Below are positions 54,031 to 64,000 of a stretch of 64,000 nt of DNA, piece by piece. The stretch is from Tetradesmus obliquus. Lineage: Eukaryota; Chlorophyta; Chlorophyceae; Sphaeropleales; Scenedesmaceae. The notes under the pieces are model-generated. The model made no database searches. It saw nothing but the letters and a program-made list of their open reading frames with translations, and had not been told where the DNA came from. The stretch lies in contig CP126205.1 in the NCBI GenBank assembly GCA_030272155.1, positions 2,096,501 through 2,160,500 of the forward strand, given 5' to 3'. The translations under genes were made by a program, and so were the position numbers. The first letter of the stretch is position 1. Every line of letters begins with the position of its first letter.

Positions 54031-56902
54031 GGTGCGCTTCGCGCGATGCTGTGTTGTGTTCCTGTTGTTGATGCTGCTGTTGATGTTGCTGCTGCTGCTG
54101 CCTCTGCACTTAGCGTGGCTAGCTGCAACTGCCTTGGGCACCTCCTGTGTGCCTGGGTACTCTGAAAGTGTGCTGGAGTCGTAGCCGCTGCCGTGCAGCA
54201 CATGTGGATGGAATGAATGTGCACATGCGCAGTGCACGGCTGTCATGTTGATGCAGTACATGTGTTCTCACGGATAGATCGTGGCCTGTGTCGTGGTCCG
54301 TTAGCACCACTGCGCACACGCAGCGATAGGGTCAGCGCACAGGTGCATGCAACTCTGTATACTGCATGTACAGTCGCGCTGCATGGTATGCGACAGGTTG
54401 GCTTCGTTGGGCCTCTGATGTCACGCATGCCGTGATTGATGACAGGCTGTGTTCCCATACTGTAACGCATGCGTTGAAATGCGGTGTGATGAGGACACTC
54501 GTGACTGACATCCAAATCCTTCAAAGCCACAGCCCTGCACACGCAGCGCAATTATGTATTGACAAGCCGACCAGTTTCAGCTTTGCCACCATCAAAGGAC
54601 ACAGCACTGCAGGAGAACACTTAACAGTGTGCTGTGTATGGCCAGCCAGTAGGGTTTCGCTTCCCCCTGGTGACACAATAAACAGTGTGCCAAGCTGCAC
54701 ACTGATGCTGTAGGCAACAACAGCCAGAAGCTGTGCCAGACCAGGTCAGGGCTTGACCCAGAGGCACCCGGAGCCCCTGGGCATGCATTGTGTTTGCAAG
54801 TACAACGAACCCCTTGACACGACCAGAGACACGACCAGAGAGGTGCTGCAGACCCTCTAATAAAACTTTTGTTAAAACCGGATTTTTGGCCACCGCGCTC
54901 TGCATGCAAATTATGCAAACAGTATGGCAGCACCTGCAGCCGCCAGCAGCAGCTGCAATCACATTGAGCTGCAGCCAGAACGTGCTGTCAAAGGTTCCGT
55001 CAGTATGTGGCCACTGCCATGGCAGCTCTGTGCAATCATTTGGATGCACTGCCATGCCCCAAAGATGCCACGCCAGATTGCAGATTGAACTTCAAAAACA
55101 CCCACTACAAAAAAAAATACAAGTCCGTTCATCGGTCCCTTGTTGTGCATCAAGGTGCCAACCGGGACTGCCAAATTCCCATCAAATCATGCAATGCACG
55201 TGCGTGCAAGGCGTAAGGACGCCGTTGCCGCAGTTCGGCAAATGCAGCCCACCATGCCAGCTTGGCAAAATGCAGCCCACCATGCCAGCTTGGCAAAATG
55301 CAGCCCACCATGCCAGCTTGGCACATCCCGCCCACCATGCCAGCTTGGCACCTCCAGCCCACCATGCCAGCTTGGCACATTCTAGCCCACCATGCCAGCT
55401 TGGCACATTCTAGCCCACCATGCCAGCTTGGCACATTCTAGCCCACCATGCCAGCTTGGCACATTCCTGTCCACCATGCCAGCTTGGAAAATGCAGCCCA
55501 CCATGCCAGCTTGGCACATGCAGGCTAGTTTGTACTGCTTCAAGCTGCCACATCACAGCCATATCTGCCTTTCCCACAACCACATTCATTGGGCTAGCAG
55601 CACAGTGAGAGAGCTGCAGCACAGTGGAGGCGTTTGCATCTGCACAACAGTTGTTCCTACACACATCAGCCAACCTGTCAACCAGGGGGTAACAACAACA
55701 TATTCACATTCTGCACATGGCATGATAGGCAGCGCTAAATTACCAGTTAAATGGGTACTTGCATGCTGATTCCGGCACAATCTAGACACTGCCTCATCTA
55801 CAGTAAACCGACACATACACCAGAATATCTGAGACAAGAATGTGGCAGTAAAACTTCATGTGTAACCATGTGCGCAATCATTGCACATGTATGCAAGGAG
55901 TGCATTCTGCTCGCCAACCTATTCATGCATGTAATGCACACATGCATCTGCAATCAGAACATTGCAGCGTGTAGCAAGCACACACAGGATGCGCTGCAAC
56001 CATCGCCACAAGCACTGCAATTTTGCCACACAGCTCACTCACCGCCAATGCAAAGCAACTCCGCAGCAATGCAACTGCATTCAGCCCTGCACACCGCCAC
56101 CTGCTGGTGCAACCGCCAAACAATTCGCAACCCATCAGACCTGCCTCGCACCCACACTATGTCCGCAGATTTTATTAATGCAGCAACAGCCTGCCGTCAC
56201 CATTGCGCACGCGAAGCTGCACTACAAGGTGCACACGCAGTGCTGCATTGCTGCATTGCTGCAGCCGCTCATCCAAGGTGCTGTCAGTGCTGTAGCTACA
56301 TTCACTTTATGCCCATTCAGATCATGCCGACTCACAGCATGCCCCCAGTGCTGCACTGCCGTGGCCACCCCCTGCAGAGCTCAGTCAGTGCCGCCCCGCA
56401 GCAGCCACCCACCCCAAGTTGCATGCCCGGTAAGATCATGGCCATCCAGATCATGCCGACTCACATCATGCCTGCAGTGCTCATTGCAGGTGCCTACACA
56501 AGGTGTGCAGCCACCCCATCCAAGGTACTGCAAAATGCAGCTGCCACCCACTGCCAGCTGAAGACCCCGCCTTCCACAAGTTCAGACATCTCCCGCAGCA
56601 GCCACCCACCCCATGTTGCGTGAGCAGTGCTGCATTGCTGCAGCCGCCTATGCGACATGTTTGCGGTGCCACCCTCTCCAGGTTTTGCAAAGTGCAGCTG
56701 CCACTCACTGCCAGCTGACAACACGCCCTCCCTCCCTGAATTCAGACATCTTCCCAGTGCCATGCATACTGGAATGCGTGTACAATGCTGCAATGCTGCA
56801 GCCACCCTCCAAGGTGCTGTCACTGCAGCTGCCTCCCATCTGTGCCCTCAGCCAATGATGACAAGAATCAGCCAATGATAACAAGAGTTTGGACGCCATG
56901 CA
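54031..56902. other. Intergenic region with minisatellite and decayed duplications
   Basis: 3' flanks of RIO1 (+) and of the minus-strand membrane protein. Contains the 28-bp minisatellite (55244-55523). Between about 56200 and 56880 there are several diverged 110-150-bp tandem units (shared GCAGCTGCCAC..ACTGCCAGCTGA and TCAGACATCT). They look like further 3'-end duplications of the membrane-protein gene, but I cannot match them to its exon. A TGTAA motif near 54460 could be a RIO1 polyadenylation signal. Confidence 0.4.
55244..55523. repeat. 28-bp minisatellite, ten copies
   Basis: The core CCCACCATGCCAGCTTGGCA recurs ten times with a 28-bp period; inside it TGCCAGCTTGGCA is a near-palindrome. 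Since 28 is not divisible by three, the array cycles through all frames. Confidence 0.95.
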
Positions 56903-57630
56903 TCATGAACTGCAGGCAACATCTGGCAGCAGGGCCACTGCCGCGCCACAGGCAAACCACGCCACCACAAGCGCCGTGTATGCCACCATGCACCTTGCCA
57001 GGTTAGATGTTGCCAGCAGCGGCACTTTGCTGCTGCTGCTGCTGTCGGTTGGGCTCTGGCTGCTGTGGCTGCTTTCGCTGCTGCTGCTGCTGCTGCTTGC
57101 CGCATGCAGGCTGCGCGGCCTCTGCTGCCCTTGCAGCCAATTCAATTTGAGTGTCAGCTCTACTGTGTATCCCACAAGGCATGGCAGCACCAGCAGCACC
57201 ACTATGTATGTGTAACCCACCACATGCAGCAGTCCCCGCACATCTTCGCAGCTGTCTTCAATTCTACCTTCCTGCTGCGGCAGCGGCTCAGCTGGTGCGC
57301 ACAGCAGCACCACTGCAAGCTTCATGCACAGCCGCAGCATCTTACACACGGTGCTGGCTGCCGCAAGGATCGCACGATGCTGCTGCTGCGCTGCCAGCGC
57401 GCAAGCTGTAGCGCGCACAACACGGCTGGAAATTGCAACTGTGTACAGCTGTAGCGGCAGCAGGATGTAAAAGGGTAGCAGGAAATTCACTGCATGACTG
57501 ACCCAGATCAAGCAGGGTGTAGCAATGAACCGCAGCAGCTCCATGTGCACACTGTGTGGGGCGCCTGCATGGCTCAGGTTCAAAACCGACGCAAACTGCT
57601 GCATGACAGACGCCTGGGACATGTTGCTGA

Positions 57631-57679
<49 letters not shown>

Positions 57680-58369
57680 GCGGCAGCAGCAGCAGCAGTG
57701 GCGGCAGTAGCGGCATTAGAGCTGTGGTCTTGCGGGTTGCATGGCGTGTGCGCATGCACCAGCTGCGCTGACGGTTGCAGTAGTGTATGGCCGACATGGC
57801 AAGGTTGCTGATGCATGACTAGCAGCAGCCCTGCCAGCAAGCAGCAGCTGTGCGGTCACCTTTCGAACATGTACTTTGGGTAGACATAGGCGGTGGCAGT
57901 ACATCATTGCGTGGGCGCACTATTAGGGTTATCATGCAGTTGCTGGTGTCGTCACCGTGCCACAGCGGCTGAACGCGTACAAGTTTCAGATTGCCAACCA
58001 CGTGCATGCAGCAGCTGCTGAGGCGCAAACACACAAACCCCATGCAGTATCTAAAACCGCAGCTGCTGCTGGGGCCCCTCGGTATGCAACTCACCGCCCA
58101 CGTAACTGTCACTGCCTTGACCAGCCTGTTTGCAAGGTTGACAGCAAAGCGGTGCCGCTGGTGCTGCGCAGGCGCCAGCAGCAGCACTGCAAGCTGTATG
58201 ATGCCTGCTGTGAAGTACAGCAGGTTGGCAGGTGGTGCCAGGTCCATTTGGAGATGCCAACAATGCCAAAGCGCCTCATCAGCATCACATTGATCAGCAC
58301 AGAGCTGCAGAGTCCAAGGAAGTCCAAGCTTTTCAGCAGCCTGCGTGTGTAGAACAGGGGCAGCAGCAA
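56903..58369 (-). CDS. Multi-pass membrane protein, unknown, apparent frameshift
   Basis: The last exon (57631-56903, 242 aa plus stop) follows a CTG-tract acceptor CTGCCAG|GTCAGC. It carries about three or four hydrophobic segments (CLIWVSHAVNFLLPFYILLP; LHVVGYTYIVVLLVLPCLVG; MVAYTALVVAWFACGAAVAL) and a Ser-rich loop. The preceding exon ends at 58095 (ACGTGGGCG|GTGAGT), phase 0. It encodes two more segments in different frames: LDFLGLCSSVLINVMLMRRF in one, PANLLYFTAGIIQLAVLLLA in the next, with a one-base shift near 58240-58250. No intron fits the shift, so it is an assembly indel or a mutation. The 5' end is undefined. No family recognised. Confidence 0.55.
57638..57680 (-). repeat. CTG tract at acceptor of the membrane-protein last exon
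   Basis: About 14 CAG units on plus, CTG on the sense strand, immediately upstream of the 3' splice site at 57631. Confidence 0.92.
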
Positions 58370-59956
58370 GTAAGCTCAGTTGCTGCGTGACTGCTGACTT
58401 GGCAGCAGCACTGCTGCCTCGCAGGCGCACAGACGTTCGTGTCAGGTCAGCATGTTGGCTGCCTGGATGCTGCGACAAGTTCTGCATGATGCTTGGGTGG
58501 TGATGACTGTAAGAGCCAGCGCGGTGGCTTTGGCACTGTTGTTGCCCTAGAGCCAAAGCATTTGCTGGCACACTACACCCAGCAGCAGTGCACTGCAGCA
58601 CGTGCTGCTGCGGCACCTACCTGAGCGACGACCAGAACTCTTGCTCTTGAGCGCCAGAAGACAGCCGTAAATGCCATGCTATGTGCAGATCATCGTCCTG
58701 ACCCATGGCACCTGTGTCGAGTGCCGTGGTGCGTGGTCACTTGTTCGGCTTCAAAGCAGCACACATGACCTGCTACGGGGGCGTTGTCACACCAAATGGT
58801 TTGAACGATAACAATGCTTGAAGCTTTACTCTTTATGTACATCAAGGAAGAAACGTTGCTGCTCGCTGACGGATGGTAAGACAGCCGGTGAGCCCTGCTA
58901 AGTCACGTTACATTGCTGCTGAAACGTTATGAATGCTTTGTTTATCTTAGACTGCGGGATGGAGTTGACGTGAGCTTAGCACCTTATTACACAAGAACTT
59001 CCTGCGGATCCACATGAACCTCAGCAGCGAGGCCGTGCGCCTGTGGCCAGCAACGTGCACATGCACAATCACATTATGCTCAGAGTACTATAGAGCTTCA
59101 AATGAGCTCGTGTTTGGTGCAGAAGAGGGTCTTGTAATGTGAGGTGGTCATCATCAGCAACACGACGTCGTATTAGGGAAGTTCCCACGATGACCTTGAG
59201 ACTGCAAGGCAGGCGTACGCAGTCCAGCCACAAACCTTATTATAGGCTTTGCATGCTTCGGAGAAGACAAGTGGCTCCAGAGGCGACGCTGCTACCTGGT
59301 AAGGTGATATGGCTGGCGAAACTGCCAGCCTGGCAAGTTCCGGGATACCATTGCACTGTCAACATTGATGTGATCTGCTGGTGCTGGTGCTCAGCAGCAA
59401 CTATTGCGGCTGCTTCTGCCCAGCCCTGCCAGCTGCACTGACATTGCAGTGCTCCATGCCATTGCCACTCGGTCACCAAGTGCTGGTACTACTGCTGAGC
59501 AGTGCTACTGCTGCTGCTGTCGGTTGCTGGGATCCATGTCACAAAGGCAACACCAATGCTCTGACAGATCAGCTGCAATGCAGCAGCAACATTGCTCCCC
59601 ACATCATTGAGGAGGTGCCGTGCCCCTGATCAATGTCACAGCATGCTGTCTGCATCAATGCCACACGCATACGATGCGGAGTCCGCACCAGGTGGCTGGC
59701 TCTCAACGTTCAACAGCGAACTCACTTCCCTGCGCAGCGATGGCCCTGCAAGCACAACACCAGCCCATGCACAGCTGTGTCAGTCATCCAGCCTCAGCAA
59801 AGCATCCATCACGATTTGTGTGTTACACAACGGGAACACAGCCCATTCATCATTCTCTGTCGCCTCCACCTTACGATTTGTGTGTTACGCGACGGGAACA
59901 CAGCCCGTTTTCGAGCCAATGACAGGCTCATTGGGCAACCACTACAATCACCCACC
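58370..59956. other. Intergenic region, no gene recognised
   Basis: Must hold the 5' end of the membrane-protein gene on the left and the 3' flank of the ankyrin gene on the right. A 34-bp block (ACGATTTGTGTGTTAC...ACACAGCCC) is repeated at 59811-59844 and 59873-59906. The complement of TTACA near 59825 would be a TGTAA signal for the ankyrin gene. Confidence 0.4.
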
Positions 59957-60215
59957 TCAGCCCGCCTGCTGATGCAGCCAAGCCAGCACATGCGCGTGCG
60001 GCCGCTTGCGCGCTGCAGCCTCACACTCCTGCAAGTCCAGCGGACACCCCTGCCCTACCAGCCACTGCAGCACTTCCAGATGACCTTCCTGTGCAGCGCC
60101 TGCTGCAGCCCAGTGGTCAACAGGGCAGGGTGGCTGCTGCTGCCGCAGCCATATAAGTGCTGCCGGCTGGCCCCTGTATGCTGAGCATGCGCTGGCATCC
60201 ATTGTCGCCGTCCCC
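59957..60215 (-). repeat. 3' copy of the ankyrin gene last exon, with stop
   Basis: Reads QQPPCPVDHWAAAGAAQEGH, VLQWLVGQGCPLDLQECEAA and ends LAWLHQQAG-stop, almost identical to the real exon end (LAWLQQQAG-stop). It lies directly downstream. Confidence 0.95.
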
Positions 60216-60511
60216 TCAGCCCGCCTGCTGCTGCAGCCAAGCCAGCACATGCGCGTGCTGCCGCTTGCGCGTTGCAGCCTCACACTCCTGCAAGTCCAGC
60301 GGACACCCCTGGCCTACCAGCCACTGCAGCACTTCCAAATTCCCTTCCTGTGCAGCGCCTGCTGCAGCCCAGTGGTCAACAGGGCAGGGCGGCTGCTGCT
60401 GCTGCAGCCATGCCAGTGCTGCCAGCTGGCCTCTGTATGCTGCTGCTGAGCATGCGCTGGCATCCATTGGGCATGGAGGGTGCTGCGCGCGCAGCCACTG
60501 CAGCACCTGGG

Positions 60512-60551
<40 letters not shown>

Positions 60552-62291
60552 GCAGGCAGGACCTGCTTGCTGAGAGTGCGGGCAGCCAGTGGATGATCAC
60601 ATGCAGCCAAACCTGGATGCTCTTTGAACACCGTCACGTTACAGTGTGCTGTGTCGACAGTCATGCCACATCGATTTGAAACGATTGAATCGCAGCGGGA
60701 TGCGCTTCTCTTGCTGGCTGCGCTGTTGTGAAGCCAACAGGTGCAGAGAACCAGACACTTCAAAACAGCAAATAGTGCAGCGCAACAGCAATCCAGCGGT
60801 GCTGATCACCTCTATGTTGCCTGCCTTTGCTGCCACTATGGCACTCATAGCATCGATGGGGCATGGCGGCTGCTGGCTGAGCACCCACGCCAGCACTGCA
60901 ATGTGCCCGCCAGCAGCAGCTGCGTTTCAAGGAAGCACAGGATTGATGTTGATTAACATCAGTCACAACAGATGTTGACGGTAGTCGTGATTGCACACTG
61001 CTGTTGCGTTGCTGCCAACAGTGGCGATTGGTGGACAGATTGTTAGCCTGCAACGGCAGTTGGTAAGCAGTACCGCTGTCAATGTATAACTTGTGCTTTG
61101 CATCAGCACCTAGCCCGTTGTTGTTGGTGCCTTGTGTCACTGGTTTGTCGCTCCTGCAATGCATGCTCACCTGCTCGTGTTGTCCACGTATCCCATGGAA
61201 CTGTCTGTTCTCTCAGCCACTGCAGGACACGCACATGGCCGTTGGCAGCTGCTGCCCGGCTGGCCCAAGCGTCGATCTTCAATGGGGGCTGCTGCGCATG
61301 TGCCCAGCGCAGCACTGCTAGCTGCCCTGCAGCAGCTGCTGCCTGCATATTCCCAGGCCACACATACGGCGACAAAAGTACAGCAGCAGTTCAGCAACAG
61401 ATAAAGTGACCAGCACATCAGTAAAATGTCAATCCAGGGCAGCTATGCAAGCAAGTTTCGGCACCTGTTGGCGGTTGGGTTTGCCAAACATCTGCGTGGG
61501 CAAGTCTGCTGTTTCATGCAGAAATCGACTGGCAAGGCACAGAGCATCATCACCATCTTCAGGCAGAGCCCCACCTTGGCTGTCCAGTTGTCCCACATCA
61601 GCTGCCCTTGCTGCTGCAGCAGCTGCAGCACGTCTAGTGCACCTGCCCTGGCTGCTGCTCGAGTGGTCCACACGTCACACCCGCATGCATATTTACTATC
61701 AACCAGCATGAACTGCAGCACAGCCATGTTGCCTGCTGCAGCTGCCGCAGTGGCGGCGCTGGAGTTCCAGCTGCAAGGTGGCTTGAGGCTTCTTAGAAGG
61801 CGCAGCATCTCCAGTTGGCCAGCTTTGGCAGCTGCACTGCAGATACTGGAGCTGTCTGCTGAGCACCCTTGGCTGACCAGCCACTGCACACCCAGCAGGT
61901 CACCTGCTGCTGCTCGGTTGGCTAATAACTGCATATCTTGCTGCTGCTGCTGTTGCTGCTGCTGTTGCTGCTGCTGCTGGATGTGGGTTGTTGTGTCTCC
62001 TGAACCTGCTGTTGCTGTTGGTGTGCATGCCAGGCGCTGCTCAGCCTGCTGGCGATGTGCTGTATGCATCTGCTGCAGCACCCATAGCGGCAGCTCCTTG
62101 CAGGAGGCCTTGATGATATTGCAACACTTGAAAGTACCGTATGCAGCCCTGCACACTTGTTTTGCGGAGTAGGCTCGTGCACATGGTGGCAGCAGGCCCA
62201 GTATCTGCAAAACTACTGCTGATGGTAGTGCAGGTGGGCATGGAGCTGCTTGCGAGCTTTGTATACTACCTTGATTACCCAACAGATTCAT
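60216..62291 (-). CDS. F-box-like / ankyrin-repeat protein
   Basis: Four exons: 62291-61575, 61342-61171, 60919-60810, 60506-60216; phases close to 429 aa. The N-terminus has an F-box-like segment (LPSAVVLQILGLLPPCARAY then KQVCRAAYGTF, about residues 22-56). A CAG-encoded Gln run and then ankyrin-type helix pairs at roughly 33-residue spacing follow (LANRAAAGDLLGVQWLVSQG; AAAKAGQLEMLRLLRSL; AAAAGNMAVLQFML; AARAGALDVLQLLQQQG; AAAAAGQLAVLRWAHAQQPP; AAAANGHVRVLQWLREQ and so on). The wording VLQWLRAQHPPCPMDASACS is typical of the large ankyrin families of green algae. Partner unknown; a ubiquitin-ligase adaptor role would follow only if the F-box is real. The start is the first ATG. Confidence 0.88.
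60518..60551 (-). repeat. CTG tract at acceptor of ankyrin exon 4
   Basis: About 11 CAG units on plus, CTG on the sense strand, a few bases before CCCCCAG| at 60506. Confidence 0.9.
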
Positions 62292-63228
62292 TTAGTCGGT
62301 CAACGACGCTTGGTGTAACACAAGAAGCTGGCTATGCTCAAGTTGTACTCGGGGACTGGAACAACTGCGACTTCAAGGGCCGATAACCAGCTTACACTGT
62401 AGTACAATATTATGAATAATGATCCTAAAGCAGAGAGGGACTGATGTTGCTGTATGTGTTCAGCCTGGGATCGAAATTTGAACCATTTCGTGCGTGACAG
62501 TCCAGGCCTGTGGGTTCCAAGTTGACCCACGTCACAACTGATAACAGGGCCCCTGTGTTTCCAAAGCCCGATCAACATCACAAGGATGATTCCTGGTAGA
62601 TTGACGTAGACAACCTCAAATGGCCGGCCAGCTGCAGACCTTGATTCAATGCTTGGCAGCAGCGCCACGGCGCTTGGCCAAGCTGTGCATCCTGGCCAGC
62701 AGCATCACGTGATGCGTGCACGTGCTGCGCGCTTAATGAACATGCAAAGCAAGACATAAGAAAAGTCTCCCACATGAAGCTCTTACAGTAGGCTGTACAC
62801 TGCTTACAGCCGGTGTCAATGCCGCGCTCAACAACATATGCGATGCATGCCGTTCTACATTCTGCCGCAAAGTGATAACTTACACCACAGGCAGATCACC
62901 CGGCATCTTTCACAGGCATTATCGTTGTGCGGCCCTGCTGGGAAATGATGTAACAGGTAACACACTACCACAAAAAAACCACAGCACAACCGACTGAAAG
63001 GGTGCGCAGTAACGGTAAAAAGAAGGGTGCGCAGTGGACATGCAGCCGCATGCTGCCATACACCATTCAAGCACCAAGCACAAGGTGCGCAGTTGTGCAT
63101 GACCAGCGTCCTTCGGGATCCTGGCTTTGTCTAGGATTCGTCATACATGGCTCTGACAGTGAGCGCCACCAACCTACCCTACCGGCCGCAATAGACTCAC
63201 ATCCTGTACCTACACCAGTACGCAGCAG
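62292..63228. other. Intergenic region, no gene recognised
   Basis: Promoter side of the ankyrin gene (left) and 3' flank of the DnaJ gene (right). A minus frame at 62300-62668 (RPFEVVYVNLPGIILVMLIG) has no ATG context or homology. TTACA near 62880 could be the DnaJ gene's TGTAA signal on the minus strand. Confidence 0.4.
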
Positions 63229-64000
63229 CTAAGACTGCCTCGACAGCCATGCGTCATACTCCTTGCGTGCCTGGCTGCTGCTGAGTGTGTCGTAAGCAGC
63301 ATTGAGCCGGCTGCCTGCCAGGTCAGCTCCGGGTGTGCTGACCTTATCAGGGTGCACTGCCAGTGCCCGTGCCTTGCGCGCTGCTTTCACTGTCTTAGGG
63401 TTGACATCGCTCCATGCTACGCCTAGCACTTCATAGAAGTCCATTGCTTCCAGCACCTGTGGGGCAGACACGTGTGCACTTTGTGAGGATGGGAGCAGGC
63501 TGACCATCCAGCGACAAGCACGTGGCACACAAACGTTGGGCAACCGTGACACGCGCCGGAGCAGAGGCTGCCTGTATGTGTTGCCCTGGCACCTGCTCCA
63601 GCATGCGCACACGTAGTGAAGCGATTCAAGTGCTCCTTCTGTGCAAACAGGTGCTTGCTCATGCTGCTGTGCAGCCCATGCCTTCAGCAGGGGCAAGACC
63701 GCGTGGCTGGTACGGGTACCAACCCTGGTGGGAAGGCGGCAAAGGGAACTCAGATAATTCCATGATGATGGCCACAAAGTGTGTCAACTGCACCCCCCTA
63801 TTCCTTTTACTGGCGCCTGTGTACTGCTCAATTGCTGCAGCCAGTCGCTTGCCGCTGTGTCCATGCTGCGGCTGTGCTGCTCAACTGCTGCAGCCAATCG
63901 CTTGCCGCTTTTGCCACGGTGTGGCCACCAAGCAAACACAGCCGCATCCACCTCACCTCTTTGACTGCGCCGCTGCAGCCCTCAGGCACTTCCTGCGGCC
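63229..64000 (-). CDS. DnaJ-domain protein, 3' part, runs off window
   Basis: The last exon (63456-63229) encodes a J domain at the extreme C-terminus: MDFYEVLGVAWSDVNPKTVK, helix II/III with the catalytic HPD in ALAVHPDKVSTPG, then LNAAYDTLSSSQARKEYDAW and stop. The upstream exon (64000-63957, partial) ends AAAGAG|GTGAGG in phase 0, reading EVPEGCSGAVKE into VLEAMDFYEVLGV. J domains stimulate Hsp70 ATPase; a C-terminal J domain suggests an auxilin-like or other type III protein, but the N-terminus lies beyond 64000. The intron has a tandem duplication (CAGCCAGTCGCTTGCCGCT, about 63838 and 63892). Confidence 0.85.

Noticed and set aside
55150-55434. Repetitive Trp/Met-rich small proteins on the minus strand
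   Set aside because: Translations of the 28-bp minisatellite in three frames; no gene signals.
55244-55523. CRISPR-like array (regular repeat spacing)
   Set aside because: Units are directly adjacent 28-bp repeats with no unique spacers, in a eukaryotic nuclear context.

Overview
The window looks like nuclear DNA of a green alga of the Chlorophyceae, probably Sphaeropleales-like. The evidence is many short exons with GT-AG introns, GC-rich third codon positions, CAG/CTG microsatellites everywhere, and plant-type proteins (HISN2-like histidine enzyme, plastid-type SET methyltransferase, plant-type DUF89 phosphatase). Placement below class is inference. There are no bacterial operons, and I saw no rRNA, tRNA or CRISPR.

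Layout: (1) 560-1058 (+), a 72-aa two-exon protein; (2) 2308-6608 (-), DUF89 damage-control phosphatase, 8 exons; (3) 7565-13859 (+), BTB-BACK protein with an F5/8C-like region, 9 exons; (4) 17077-17884 (+), 3' exons of a Gly/Cys-rich protein; (5) 18647-19635 (+), DUF3223 plus HNH-like protein with an apparent frameshift; (6) 21971-26373 (-), SET-domain methyltransferase, 7 exons; (7) 26658-30673 (+), HISN2-type histidine biosynthesis enzyme, 7 exons, divergent from the SET gene across 284 bp; (8) 32129-32883 (-), RPA3; (9) 33217-33525, a MITE-like element; (10) 33998-35447, a miniature LTR retrotransposon (TRIM-like); (11) 36441-36851 (-), a Cys-motif protein, divergent from (12) 37042-38632 (+), a GAF-like protein; (13) 38.6-48 kb, mostly unassigned, with an 89-aa membrane protein at 45339-45975; (14) 48029-54030 (+), RIO1 kinase, 7 exons; (15) 56903-58369 (-), multi-pass membrane protein; (16) 60216-62291 (-), F-box-like/ankyrin protein; (17) 63229-64000 (-), DnaJ protein running off the window. 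I rebuilt the exon models by joining exons at GT/AG sites with reading-phase checks; most phases close exactly.

The striking feature is genome architecture. Nearly every multi-exon gene holds one intact copy of each exon, surrounded by tandem partial copies that each span one splice junction. Copies of the exon's 5' half, with the 3' splice site, lie upstream of the real exon. Copies of the 3' half, with the 5' splice site or stop codon, lie downstream. I count more than 40 fragments in about 9 genes. Many 3' splice sites also carry a CTG repeat on the sense strand where a pyrimidine tract is expected, while coding exons carry CAG (poly-Q) or AGC (poly-S).

The genes are unrelated housekeeping and regulatory functions (histidine synthesis, ssDNA binding, ribosome maturation, protein methylation, metabolite repair). 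I see no gene cluster acting as one pathway.
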